Source of the DNA: Rhabditophanes sp. KR3021
Taxonomy: Eukaryota > Nematoda > Chromadorea > Rhabditida > Alloionematidae
Direction: 5' to 3'
Length of the DNA stretch: 64,000 nucleotides
NCBI GenBank assembly: GCA_963281155.1
Contig: CAUJLY010000006.1
Span: 1,054,001 to 1,118,000, forward strand
The notes below the pieces were generated by a model. That model was given only the letters and a program-made list of their open reading frames with translations. It had not been told where the DNA came from and did no database searches. Position numbers and translations under genes: made by a program. Numbering within the stretch: position 1 is the first letter of the stretch; each line of letters opens with the position of its first letter. Positions 21,343 through 31,014 of this stretch are shown piece after piece.

Positions 21343-22402
21343 ATGTTTGAATTTGAGTTTAATTTAAAACCCAGCTATTTACAGAAATACTATTCATGTG
21401 ATCAGTTAACTGAACGGGAATGGGAACTTGAAAGAAGACCAAACCTAATAATTGGTTTAAGTTACATTCTCTTTGCATCTATGTTTCTAATTCTTTATAT
21501 TCCTGTAATCATAATACTATCAAGAAAAGAGTTCTTGACTAAATCTTCGTGCTATCCTATAATGTTATCACTATCTATAATGGATTCACTAACATTATTC
21601 ACCAATGGTATAAGCTTAGGATATCTAGCAATACGGGGAGATGTTTTGTGCACATCATTTTTCCTTACATATTTTACTGGAGACGCATCCCATGTTGGTT
21701 GGTATACATGTACAATGTTATGCTTAATCTTAGCTGTTAATAGACTTTTGGAAACTGTTAATAAAGAATTGTCACTATTATTATTTGAGGGTAAAAAAAT
21801 TATTCTCTGGATTATTGCAAGTTTGGCGTATGGCTTGTTTATAGCTCTTTTCACCCCACCAATGTTATTCACATCTAAAAGTTATGCCATGTTTTTCGAT
21901 TTTCAATATGGTATCGATAAAATAAAAGATCTACACGCTGAGCATTATGACAATGTCGCTCACACATACCACAACATTCTAGTTTCTATTTTCTTGCCTT
22001 TACTCTATGTCATCATCTGTATAGTCTTTTTCTACAAATTTAAATCGAATCAAAGAATTATAAGAATGTCCGAATCTCAGAAATCGTTATTAATGCAATC
22101 TTTTTTGTTATGCATAGCTACTTTTTTGACAGGTTTAATATATGCAAGTTTGCACTTACTTACTTAAATTTTATAAATATTTTAAATTTTAGACATATGT
22201 TCAATACCTGTATGCTAGTGAGGCATTACTAATTTTTATACAGTTGATCTGGATAATGAGTCATGGTATAGGATCTTTTGTATTAGGCTTCTTGAATCCG
22301 ACAATACGAAAGTGCATTCGGAAAGACTATATCGAAAAAATATTCAAAGTATGCAAAATTCAAAACAATATAATTACAGTAGTACCGTCAACCAGCAAAT
22401 AA
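21343..22402 (+). CDS. Srt-family 7TM chemoreceptor, with a GC-AG intron
   Basis: A chemosensory GPCR of the nematode Srt family, sensory cilia membrane expected. Exons 21343-22143 and 22193-22402 join in phase 0 to 336 residues. Family hallmarks: an N-terminal CDQLTEREWE region, TM1 with LYIPVIII, SCYPIMLSLSIMD before TM2, LCLILAVNRLLE after TM3, TM4 AYGLFIALFTPP, and the last segment SHGIGSFVLGFLNPTIR followed by a basic tail. Without splicing the frame stops at 22167, before TM7. The only join that restores the family C-terminus uses the donor GCAAGT after a Tyr codon, a known minor GC-AG donor. The decayed paralog at 19700 aligns across that joint without a gap. An alternative is an assembly error at the donor base. 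Confidence 0.85.
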
Positions 22403-22727
22403 AAAACATATTACGCATTATTTTAAAGCTTCTTTCAATGTAAATAAATATTTATAATATCATAATTTGATATTATCTCAAATTGTTTCTGTAATCTCTT
22501 TTCATCAAATTCAAAAAAGTATTCATGATTATTTTAACGACAATCGATGCAAGGTTCAATAACCGTCATGTCGGCATTGTAAGGACACATAAGTTGGTAT
22601 AATAATTCGAAACTTGATTAGGAAGTATTAAGTGATGAAAGGAAATTTACTGTTTTCATATCTGTCAGTTTTTCGCATGCTTCTAATCAAAGATTTCTGT
22701 CATTGTTCAATTTAATACAATTTTTTA
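22403..22727. other. Intergenic
   Basis: AT-rich spacer, no gene recognised. Confidence 0.45.
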
Positions 22728-22937
22728 ACTTTGTGGCCAGCTTTTGAAGCCACTTGGGCTAATTGTGCCTTAAGCTACACATTTTCAGTCTTCAAAAGAA
22801 TAATTTCTCTTGACTGGCCTGAATCAGTTTGTTGAAGGGTCAAAATTGGCTTCTCTATTTACTCTGGCTTGAAAAGATGCATTCAATGCAAATTCCCTCT
22901 TCTCTAAAGCATTGTTACCTTTCTTTGTTTTGGCCAT
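22728..22937 (-). pseudogene. Coiled-coil protein pseudogene B
   Basis: Starts MAKTKKGNNALEKREFAL on the minus strand, then stops. In the next frame the sequence continues as LQQTDSGQSREIILLKTENV and, after a stop, LKAQLAQVASKAGHKVKKL. The heptad-like pattern and the ILxLQQ...KTEN / LNLQQ...KENI resemblance tie it to the copy at 19143-19632. It carries one frameshift and one stop. Confidence 0.4.
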
Positions 22938-23479
22938 TCTAAAACTAAAAACATTTTATTACACATTTTTTGTAAAAGTCCAACGTACATTGAGACGCGA
23001 CGGGGTAATGGATTGTAATGTAGAGAATATCGTTATACTTATTTAAAAGCCCTTTAGCAATGTTACAAATCTGTCGGACTCGAGTTTTGAATACCTCATT
23101 GCTATCAAGTACAGGGTACCTCTAATAAATTTAGTATTTTGGGGAACAACGATTTTCCAAATAAGTATTCATAAAAATTGAATTACTCGTTGAAATGTTA
23201 TAAAATCTTTATAAATATGTTTATCAACACTTATTAAACTTATTTACCACTGTTTGCTACATAATTGAAGTTGATGCTCTTAAACACAAAAGTAAATAAA
23301 ATTATAAAGCAATGCTAATAAAATATTTTTAAGACACTAATAAATGGTTGAAGCAATAACACACGTCACAAATATTGATGAAGATCTAAACAATCATTTT
23401 TATTAAAAAAGAGGAAGCAAGATTTGGATTTGATAGTCCATTCCCATTCAAAACAAGACTCAATGGAACCATTTTACAA

Positions 23480-23934
23480 AGGAAGGGAATTCACGATGTA
23501 TGACTGAAGATGAAGTTTGTGAATTGTATGAGTTAAAGAAAAAAGGATTGAAAGCACTTCCTCTGATGCCAATTAAATATGAAAATATTATTATGCCGCT
23601 ACTCCACATATTTATGGGGCTGATTGTCGACATTCAGAAAAAGCTGAAAGAACTGTTAGAAGATTAATATAAAAATATTTTCAAGAAAATATCTGTTGTC
23701 TACATCGTGGTATTTGCATCTAAGGCAGAGGATAAAGCTAAATTGGAGTTAGTTTTGAAACAATTAGTTGGTGCTTATAAAGATGGTGTACTTTCGAAAG
23801 AATTTACAATAACTCTAAAAGCACATACACTCGTTTGTCATGCCATCGAACAGCTTGAGAGACATGGAACATTTGTGTTGTTTTCGGAGCAAGAACAAAA
23901 GGCTCTTCGCAACAATATGAAGCGGATTCAATAA
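23480..23934 (+). pseudogene. Remnant of the long-TIR transposon transposase
   Basis: The piece ALPLMPIKYENIIMPLLHIF (about 23560-23625) corresponds to SKNIITPWLHIFLGL in the element 1 protein. After a stop and a degraded linker, the frame 23707-23934 ends with TLVCHAIEQLERHGTFVLFS and EQ, the counterpart of KLHVLLDH...LFSEQ. The following Glu-His part is lost. The N-terminal two thirds and any inverted repeats were not found. This is a third, oldest copy of the family in the window. Confidence 0.6.
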
Positions 23935-24639
23935 GAATTCAACTCATGCCAGGTATGAAGTGTCAGTTAGATCTTTTGATACGATTCCATTCAATGCGTG
24001 TAATGTTTTTTGATAACGAGTAGTAGGTATTTGTATTATTTAAATAAATTTAGTTCTAAATTGTGTATAAATACTTGTAAAAAAAGTTTCATCTGATTAC
24101 TTCATGCATATCTAAAACTATAGGATAAGGAGCGGTCAAAAATGTGATTTATAAATTGCAAATAAGGCACTTTAATAGCTGGACAACTTATATCCACTAG
24201 CTTTGTTAAATACATATGTTATCCGCAAAGACTAAATCGCGCAATATAAGAAAGTAAAATAAAATAGTGATTTTTTCTAAAAAACATCTATTACTCAATC
24301 CACGTCTTCTTTAAAAAAATATAAGTTATGAATTTAAAAATAATACATTTGTTAAGCATTATGAGGTCTTTCAAGAGCTTTTTCGAGATATATCTTTGTA
24401 AAACAAGTCAAACGTGATATTTTATTTAAATTATTAAGAATGATTGGATCACTATGGAAGCAAGTTTGACACATGTTGGCTACGATGCCGACACTTCACC
24501 ATCGTGTATGTGAATGATATGTTGTGCAGAGAAAAATTGGGCATTTCAAAGATTAGAACATTGTAAAAATTATTTATTATCAGCTTAAAAGAAAGTAACA
24601 ATGACTGGTTGAAGAAGCGTGTGCATAAATAATAGGTAA
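23935..24639. other. Intergenic
   Basis: No gene recognised; contains the 3' end of the first GST gene. Confidence 0.45.
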
Positions 24640-25245
24640 TTAAGCATGACTAAGTTTTTCAACTTTTTCTTTCATGCTGCTGTAAAAATTATTGAGGACT
24701 GGAAATCCTTGTTCAATGGGCAAATTCATTGTGGTGATGCCAAATCTCAAAGTTTGGTAGAGAAAAATATCAGCAACTGTTACTTTCTCTCCGACAAGAT
24801 GGCCATTACCTCCGTTTTCATGGAGGAATTTAGTATAGTTGTCAAGCAATTGCTTGACCACATTTGCAAAAAAAGCTTTTCCTAGTTCGGCTTTCTTAAC
24901 TGGGTCTTGTTCCATTACAACAGCCTTACCGCCTTCTGTACTGTCTTCCAATCCAAGAATGTATTGTAGAATTTTGGAATCTTCAAAAAGATCCTTTCCC
25001 ATAAATCCGTAAAGTTTTCCAAGGTAAAAAACGATCGCTTTAGACTCAGACAAAATTGTTCCGTTCTCTAACTCCAAAACGGGAAGTTGTTGAGTAAGAA
25101 ATTTGCTGTCATTCTTGATGGCTGGCCAATCTTCTTTTGAAATTCGAATGTCTTCAAATTTGACATTAGCAAATTTAAAAATTAAACGGAGGACTTCTGC
25201 TTTTCCTTCAGTATCGAAGTAGTAAAGTTTCATTAATTTAGACAT
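24640..25245 (-). CDS. Glutathione S-transferase, sigma-like (nematode)
   Basis: Cytosolic conjugation of glutathione to electrophiles. Single exon, 201 residues. The thioredoxin-like N-terminal domain has KLYYFDTEGKAEVLRL with the catalytic Tyr near residue 9, TQQLPVLE with the cis-Pro, and LSESKAIVFYLGK binding the glutathione gamma-glutamyl part. The helical C-terminal domain carries the VADIFLY N-capping/hydrophobic staple region. The C-terminus is a few residues shorter than typical (206-208). A TATA box (minus strand 25293-25301) lies about 50 bp upstream. The next gene upstream is a second, diverged GST on the same strand. Confidence 0.93.
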   Translation of the reverse strand: MSKLMKLYYFDTEGKAEVLRLIFKFANVKFEDIRISKEDWPAIKNDSKFLTQQLPVLELENGTILSESKAIVFYLGKLYGFMGKDLFEDSKILQYILGLEDSTEGGKAVVMEQDPVKKAELGKAFFANVVKQLLDNYTKFLHENGGNGHLVGEKVTVADIFLYQTLRFGITTMNLPIEQGFPVLNNFYSSMKEKVEKLSHA

Positions 25246-25292
25246 ATTGGTTTGTTTGTAATAAAATAATATGAATGTAGAGAGTTGCGCTG

Positions 25293-25301
25293 TTATTTAT
25301 A
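25293..25301 (-). promoter_or_regulatory. TATA box of the first GST gene
   Basis: TATAAATAA on the minus strand, about 48 bp before the start codon at 25245. Confidence 0.5.
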
Positions 25302-25599
25302 CTCAACAAGGTTGTGTCGGTGTTGGGGAAAGTGACAAAAGTGTGCGTTAAAATGTGTTTTATTTATGTAAAAATGACAACTTATACACAACAATTATAA
25401 AGAACGTACATTATCTATAACCTTATACACATATATGCTGCTGAAAATGTTGAAACATAGATAATGAGTCGTCAGCACCATAGAAAGACTCTACTTTAAT
25501 GTATATAATTTCGTTATATTTATTACACGCCCTGTCGGAATCAATAACTTTTATATCAAATACACAATGCTTAGACAAAGTAAAAAGTTTATTTACAAA

Positions 25600-26217
25600 T
25601 CACCAATCAGTTTCTTTTCTTATCTTAAGATAATTTTTTATATTACTATTGGATAATAATGAATCAAATGCTTTCTTCAAATGAGGATAAGGAGTAATTT
25701 CGACGTGGTAACGCTGATTAAAAAACCAAACCCAATGAATTATTGCAATGTCGGCAACAGTGACTGTATCTCCAACTAAGCAAACACTCTTATTCAAAGC
25801 GTAGAAGTTGTCATAATTTTTGAGAAATCTACTTATGTCAACATCAATTAATTCTCTCATATTTTGTGCTATATCTTTTGGATCCTTTCCTAAGAAGGCA
25901 TGTTTAAGTGCGTAAAGTAAATCTACTAGGCCAAGTAGATACTGGAAAACGGCTGCTCTTTCGATTTCATTCTTACCGATCAGATTAAATTGGGAACCTA
26001 GATAACAGAGAATAGCTGGTGTTTGAGCTATCTTGATTGTCTTGTTAACAATTAGAACGGGAATTTGCTGGAAAGGCTGATCGGATTTGATTAGTTTCCA
26101 TTCCTCGTTTGAGATGCGTTTGTCTTCGTATTCAACTCCAGCGTATGCGAAAACTAAACGAATAGGTTCACAGCGGCCAAACTTGTCAAAATAAAATACG
26201 CTATAGGAATTAGGCAT
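25600..26217 (-). CDS. Glutathione S-transferase, sigma-like, diverged paralog
   Basis: Single exon, 205 residues, same class as the neighbour at 24640. The catalytic Tyr lies in YSVFYFDKFGRCEPIRL, the cis-Pro in QQIPVL, and the gamma-glutamyl site region reads IAQTPAILCYLG, where most family members have SxxI. The C-terminal domain has VADIAIIHWVW. Identity to the neighbour is modest, so the duplication is old. A donor-like AAAAGGTAAGTC lies just upstream of the ATG, so a 5'UTR intron is possible. 355 bp separate the two genes, enough for an independent promoter. Confidence 0.92.
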   Translation of the reverse strand: MPNSYSVFYFDKFGRCEPIRLVFAYAGVEYEDKRISNEEWKLIKSDQPFQQIPVLIVNKTIKIAQTPAILCYLGSQFNLIGKNEIERAAVFQYLLGLVDLLYALKHAFLGKDPKDIAQNMRELIDVDISRFLKNYDNFYALNKSVCLVGDTVTVADIAIIHWVWFFNQRYHVEITPYPHLKKAFDSLLSNSNIKNYLKIRKETDW

Positions 26218-26719
26218 TTGATATTTAATGTGAAATGTTATTTGACTTACCTTTTATGGAAATATTGCACCCAAAATGCCATAATATGAATTAATTTAAT
26301 TTGGTTAAAATTAATTACTGTGCCATTTTAAATTTAATTAAAAAAGTGTGACTGGTAATTAGAAATATTTAATCATAAGAGCTGGTTAAATAATCTTTAT
26401 TGAATAAAAACATTTAACAATTTTTTAATAATTAACATAACTAGGTTTGGATCAAAATTTTATATTCAGGAAATGTTCCGTTTTTGTCCGCTTTCACCTA
26501 ATTAACACCACGATTTCTTACCCATTCGCAAGAAGTGTAAGCAATAGAAGAAGAATCAAGTGTACGTGAATATTCATTTTGATAATTTTACTGCCATTTC
26601 GTTCCTTTTATATTCAATTTTAACCAGATGTCAAAAGGTTTATATTGGAAAAAATCTTTGTTTTATTTGAACATTTATGAAATAATACTATTTATTGATA
26701 TATATAATTGTACCAGCTT
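26218..26719. other. Intergenic
   Basis: AT-rich, no gene recognised. Confidence 0.45.
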
Positions 26720-27320
26720 AGATGATTCCTTTTGTACCTCAATTTATATCGCTAGGTATTAAAAATGAGTTATTAGATAACAAAGTAAGTCTTGAAATCG
26801 AAAAACAATAAAATTCATTTATTCAGACACTTAACGAATCAATTGAAATAAAAAAATTAGACAACATTTTATTAATAGATTTTGAAATGTCATTATGAAG
26901 TCCTAATGTAATAATTTGTTGGTGTATTGTCAATAGTAACCTGTGCCTTAATGGGCAAGTTTTATTATTATGAAGTTGTAAAAACACTCAAAATTTTGTC
27001 GATTGACACACGAGAAGAAATAAAACCTAAGTTAAAAGCAAATATTTCACTGATGCAATGGATTCTCCTTATTCCATCGATTTGTTTGACTATTACGGGT
27101 TGTTTGAGTATTGTAGTTGGAATATATATCAATTATTTCAAAAAAAGAAGAGACCGAAATATGGAATGCAACATGGTTCGCACCAAGTTTTAGTTTATAT
27201 TTTTTTGCTGCTCCATTTGAAAAATTGTTTGAAACATACCGTTTTACAAAAGCTAAACCAATTAAAGTTATGTCGAATATCAAAATAACTTTAACAGAAA
27301 TAAAAAATTGTAAAAGCTAA
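26720..27320 (+). pseudogene. 7TM chemoreceptor pseudogene
   Basis: A first piece (from 26721, MIPFVPQFISLGIKNELLDN, with donor GTAAGTCTT and acceptor ATTCAG) leads to an extracellular-like stretch. After a frame change, the frame 26927-27193 gives a segment with a basic loop (VKTLKILSIDTREEIKPKLK) and a membrane helix (LLIPSICLTITGCLSIVVGI). A further shift is needed to reach the TM7-like piece WNATWFAPSFSLYFFAAPFE in the frame of 27117-27320. At least two lesions. Family uncertain. Confidence 0.5.
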
Positions 27321-27421
27321 TATTTTATACTTTATCGGATTACAATTTTTAATTATAAATCAACAAATGGCTAGTTATATAATAAACTAGTCAACTACAA
27401 TTATTAGTTACCAGATATGAA

Positions 27422-27682
27422 ATGCATTTTTCGAAACTTCTTTTCTTTATCATTGCCTTGCAGACGGCCTATCTCTACTCAAATAAGCCTTTCTCTTTCT
27501 ACATGAAAGTTCTGATTATGCAAAACTTTTTTGACTCTTTTGAACTAATTATACACAAAATAATATTTTTTACCTATTGTAATTCTACCTTATTAGCTGT
27601 CTCTTCAAGCAGGTTATTAGATCTTTTAAATTTGGTTGCATCAGTTCGAAAGTACGTCAATCAATGTCCCTACATCACTTAA
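27422..27682 (+). CDS. Possible small secreted protein, 86 residues
   Basis: Begins MHFSKLLFFIIALQTAYLYS, a plausible signal peptide. The rest is hydrophobic and unlike any family I know. About 45 bp around the start recur at 53788-53830 (CAGAT..ATGCATTTTT then CTTCTTTTCTTTATCA), where the frame soon ends. It may be a real small gene, a receptor fragment or debris. Confidence 0.25.
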   Translation: MHFSKLLFFIIALQTAYLYSNKPFSFYMKVLIMQNFFDSFELIIHKIIFFTYCNSTLLAVSSSRLLDLLNLVASVRKYVNQCPYIT

Positions 27683-27750
27683 CAAATCTTTGATATCTCT
27701 TTTCTGAGGGCAAGGGAGACCTTTAAATATTTCACAAAAATATGATTTCA
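27683..27750. other. Spacer before the MITE-like repeat
   Basis: Short spacer; nothing seen. Confidence 0.4.
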
Positions 27751-27881
27751 CACTAATTTGCTTATTTACGGAATTTAAGAATTTAATAGTGATAAATAAA
27801 CTGAAGTTCTTATTATTTACAAACACATGTATATATTTCCTTGCTATTAAAGGCGAAATTCCGTAAGTTTGTAAATTAGTG
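27751..27881. mobile_element. MITE-like palindromic element, 131 bp
   Basis: CACTAATTTGCTTATTTACG at the left is mirrored by CGTAAGTTTGTAAATTAGTG at the right, with the inverted repeats running on to GGAATTT/AAATTCC (about 26 bp each). No coding capacity. The CACTAA end resembles the ends of element 1 (CACACTAA), so it may be a non-autonomous relative. No target duplication is evident. Confidence 0.6.
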
Positions 27882-28620
27882 TATAACAATATGTCCGTGA
27901 ATTAGTGTAATGCCTCCTACAACCTACAGAAAAGAGATATAAAATATTTTGTTGATGTTCTAGGTTCGATGATAGCTTGTCTTTTGAAAAGCATAAGTTG
28001 AATTTCGAAAATAATATTGGGTCTCGAGGTTAAAACCTTGACTTTTCCAGACTTGCACTGGGAATGTGTATTAAACGGAATTTTAAAAAAGTGTTATACC
28101 ACTTTGTAGAGCTCGAAAAACTGAGTTAAATAATATAGACTAAAACTTAAAAGCTTAAATTCGAATTCTGAAATAATATATGTCTCCTTTTTGGAGAAGG
28201 TGCTAGTTATATACGGGATAATTGTTACTCACAAGTATTGTTGAATGTCCCTTTGCCTACCACTAACTGTAGTACAAAGAGATAAGGAAATTTGTTAAAT
28301 CTAAGACATATAATAACAATTGAAGACACAATGAGGAGGAATGCGACAAAATATATAAAGTTAAAGGGGTTATCTTTGGTATTTGCAATATTTGATGATA
28401 TAAATTGTGGTGATAGTTAAGTTAAATTTCAGGTTGGGAATGTGTGTATCCCAAAAGACGTCAGAAAAATCTGGGAGGAGCTTGATTTAAAAATATTTTT
28501 TTGATGTCCACAAATGTATTAAAATACTTTTCAATTTATACAAAAGAAGAAAGATGTTTTGTTCTGCTTGTTAAATTAAATTTATGATAATAAAATGATC
28601 ATTTGAATACTTCATTGGTG
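27882..28620. other. Gene-poor intergenic
   Basis: No convincing reading frame. A short word GGGAATGTGT recurs at about 28070 and 28438. Otherwise nothing recognised. Confidence 0.4.
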
Positions 28621-28629
28621 ATCCAAATA

Positions 28630-28749
28630 ATTACTTGCCCTTAGGTTTCATTGTTACTTTCTTACTTGTCCATCTAGAAGCTTTCGTGGTAGTTGTTTCT
28701 TCGTCAGAATTTCCACTAGAACTGCCATTTTTATTGCTTTCTTTTTTCA
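28630..28749 (-). CDS. Possible small basic/serine-rich ORF, 39 residues
   Basis: Minus-strand frame from an ATG near 28749: MKKESNKNGSSSGNSDEETT, then threonines and a lysine-rich end (KVTMKPKGK). Composition and codon quality look coding rather than intergenic, and a GTTCTAG acceptor-like site lies 12 bp upstream, so it may be a last exon. Function unknown. Confidence 0.25.
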
Positions 28750-28850
28750 TTATTATCCTTTGCTAGAACACCAGAAATAAGTTAATTTATCAAATATCTA
28801 CAGTTATATTTATCAAAAAGTATGAACAGGAAGCGAAGTTTACTCATATC

Positions 28851-28888
28851 TCCCATGTGGTCTAGTGGTTAGGATTCGCGGCATGGGA
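28851..28888 (+). pseudogene. tRNA-Glu with the anticodon and T arms deleted
   Basis: TCCCATGTGGTCTAGTGGTT is the 5' half of a eukaryotic tRNA-Glu (acceptor strand, D arm, A box). It then jumps to CATGGGA, the 3' acceptor strand, which pairs perfectly with TCCCATG. The anticodon arm, variable loop and T arm (B box) are missing. A run of seven T, a Pol III-type terminator, follows within a few bases. Confidence 0.75.
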
Positions 28889-29250
28889 AATTTTTTTGAT
28901 CTTTTTTACTTAATAAGTTCCAATAATGTTTGAAATTAATAAAAGTATATCTCAAATGTTATTACTTATTTTTGAATAAATGACTCATTAAAATTTTGTT
29001 TACTTATTTTGTGAATAGTTTTTGTATAATTAACATTTGAAATCACATACATTCTATTTATTTTACTTAATAAAAATGAGTCCATTTTATGATTTGATAG
29101 TTGTCGATATGACCATCATTTTGAAAGTTCATAAGGATGTTTATTAAATTGAATATATTTTATTTGAAATAAAATGTAAGAATATTGAAAATACATAATG
29201 TGAGTAGTTATTAATAATGTTGTTTTATGTAGTATTTTAGTTTCTTTTAA
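28889..29250. other. Intergenic
   Basis: AT-rich, nothing recognised. Confidence 0.4.
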
Positions 29251-29415
29251 TTAATCAGAATTTTTTTTAATTAAAGGAATAATTTTTTGAGCAATAGAAT
29301 CAGCTGCATTGATGATTTCCATGAACTTGTTCCAATCATTTGGACGAGCGTCAATTTGCAAAGAGAATAAAATAAGAAAAGCAATAAAAATAAGATGAAA
29401 TATTGGCATGTTCAT
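29251..29415 (-). CDS. Short secreted amphipathic peptide, 54 residues
   Basis: Single exon on the minus strand. The N-terminus MNMPIFHLIFIAFLILFSLQ is a clear signal peptide with cleavage likely around residue 22-24 (IDA). The mature part, about 31 residues, begins RPNDWNKFMEIINAADSIAQ and ends with lysines (IKKNSD). Hydrophobic residues recur every 3-4 positions, predicting one amphipathic helix with a cationic end, in the general style of linear helical antimicrobial peptides; no family match is claimed. A TATA box lies at 29449-29457 (minus), 34 bp upstream. No Cys. Confidence 0.6.
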   Translation of the reverse strand: MNMPIFHLIFIAFLILFSLQIDARPNDWNKFMEIINAADSIAQKIIPLIKKNSD

Positions 29416-29448
29416 GATTAAGTGATACTATGGTGTTCCTATTATGTT

Positions 29449-29457
29449 CTTTTATAG
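29449..29457 (-). promoter_or_regulatory. TATA box of the amphipathic peptide gene
   Basis: CTATAAAAG on the minus strand, 34 bp upstream of the ATG at 29415. Confidence 0.55.
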
Positions 29458-29863
29458 ATATTTTTTATTTAGTGAAATTAATTTATCTGATTATTATATT
29501 TGTTTAAATGAATAATATTTGTAATCAAATAGTAAATTCACTCATTTGGATGTTCTAATATATTATTCAAATATTTGTTATTACAAGCTTTACAGAATTA
29601 TACTTTCCCTTATTTAAATTCTCAGTATTTTTAACAGATTTATTTTATTATTGGGATTATTTATAATTCGATAAGAGTTTGCTTTTTAATAAAAAGTATA
29701 TTTTAAATGATAGAAATTAATAGCTAAACATTTACTTTACACTCATATTTTAATTTATCACCTAATTTAAGAATTTCAGAAAGCTTTAGAGAATAAGATT
29801 TGAAACTCTAAAATATGACTGCTTATAAAATGTTGTTCATTTTTGATATGTACCGTAATTACT
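29458..29863. other. Intergenic
   Basis: AT-rich, nothing recognised. Confidence 0.4.
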
Positions 29864-31014
29864 AGGCCTGTCAACCCGTATTAAAACGGGACGAACTTAC
29901 GGGTTTGCAATAAAAAATTTATTTCATTAAACATAGCAAAAATTACACAAAAAGAGACAAACTAATAAAATGAATATGCTTTAAAACACAATATCTTTAC
30001 TATTAACCATAAATTGATCTATTAAATTACCATCAGTTATGCTAGATCGTTTACTATCCCTCGAAATATTAATATGGGATGAATATCGCTCATTACTAAT
30101 ACTACTGGCTGTTGCAAGTTTTGACATATTATACAGTTTGAAATAAAAGGAAAGTTATTACTCTGGGCTTTCCAAAATTGTACCAAAGAGTATTGAGATG
30201 AAGGACATACAAGAATTTTTTATACTTATCATAGACTGTTTCTTCATGTGCCGATATAATATGTAAATCATCTGTATTAAATCCAAACTTGTCAATTTGC
30301 GGAATAACATTTCCAACTGTATCAAAGGTTTGAAAATAGACTTAATACTTGGCTGGTCGAATTCTTTAGGTTGCTTCTTAAAGGTAATTTCTTTATGATT
30401 ATTGTCAAAATGCCTTTTTACACCGCTCATTCCATTTTTCTTAATATTAATGAACGCTTGTTCACAATGTGCACACTTCCAGTCATTTGCTCCATGACTA
30501 ACACAATTACCATAAAACTTGGAATCTTTCTTTATTATGTTTGTATAAATAATTGGTGGTGTAGATTGAGTCGTGAGAAAAGAAGCTGTTGGCCAAGGAG
30601 TAGTTGTGGGTGGAAGTGCAGTTGGTGTTGAAGACAAATTTATAGCATCATTTTCTAAATTCATGTTTGTGTCGCAGACTTTTCGAGGAATCTGAAAATT
30701 AATATTACTTTTACCATTTGTTATCAGCTCACTTGATGTACATCACTTCGACGACTTTTTCCTTTCTTTTTGGAGCCCGTTCAGTCATTTTTATTGAAGT
30801 AACTTATAACTTTTGTTCAAAAAGTATCCATAGACTACATCCCAACTTGTTTTTTGGGTAAAAATATTTTCTTTCAAGGACAACTCAAAACCAATGTGTT
30901 CTATAGAAAAAATAAACTTATATGCAATTTAAAAGAATAAAATAAACCCTTTTTTATCATTTTTTTATTGTAAATCCGTAACCCGTTTGCAATTTTTGGA
31001 GATTTGACAGGCCT
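29864..31014. mobile_element. hAT-type element, internally deleted
   Basis: A 1.15-kb element bounded by AGGCCTGTCAA (29864-29874) and its inverse TTGACAGGCCT (31004-31014), the style of hAT ends. Subterminal CCCGTA/TACGGG and GTAACCCGTT words are also present. It contains only the start of a transposase. No exact 8-bp target duplication could be confirmed. Confidence 0.7.
30158..30796 (-). pseudogene. hAT transposase N-terminus (BED zinc finger), truncated
   Basis: A first exon (from an ATG near 30790, with KRKEKVVE, a nuclear-localisation-like stretch) can be spliced at GAA|GTGATG to TTTTCAG|ATTCCT. This leads into the frame 30664-30158. A proline/threonine linker precedes a BED finger: NDWKCAHCEQAF (CxxC) and GVKRHFDNNHKE (HxxxxH). 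The frame then gives FDQPSIKSIFKP and ends. The RNase-H/DDE catalytic domain and the dimerisation domain are absent, so the element is non-autonomous. Confidence 0.7.

Noticed and set aside
24640..26217. GST pair as a nematode operon
   Set aside because: The 355-bp gap and a TATA box in front of the downstream gene argue for separate promoters; operons usually have about 100-bp spacing.
27751..27881. Structural hairpin or CRISPR-like repeat
   Set aside because: A single inverted pair with no spacers in a eukaryotic context; the MITE reading fits better. No CRISPR array is present anywhere in the window.
28851..28888. Functional tRNA-Glu
   Set aside because: Anticodon arm and T arm are missing, so it cannot be a working tRNA.
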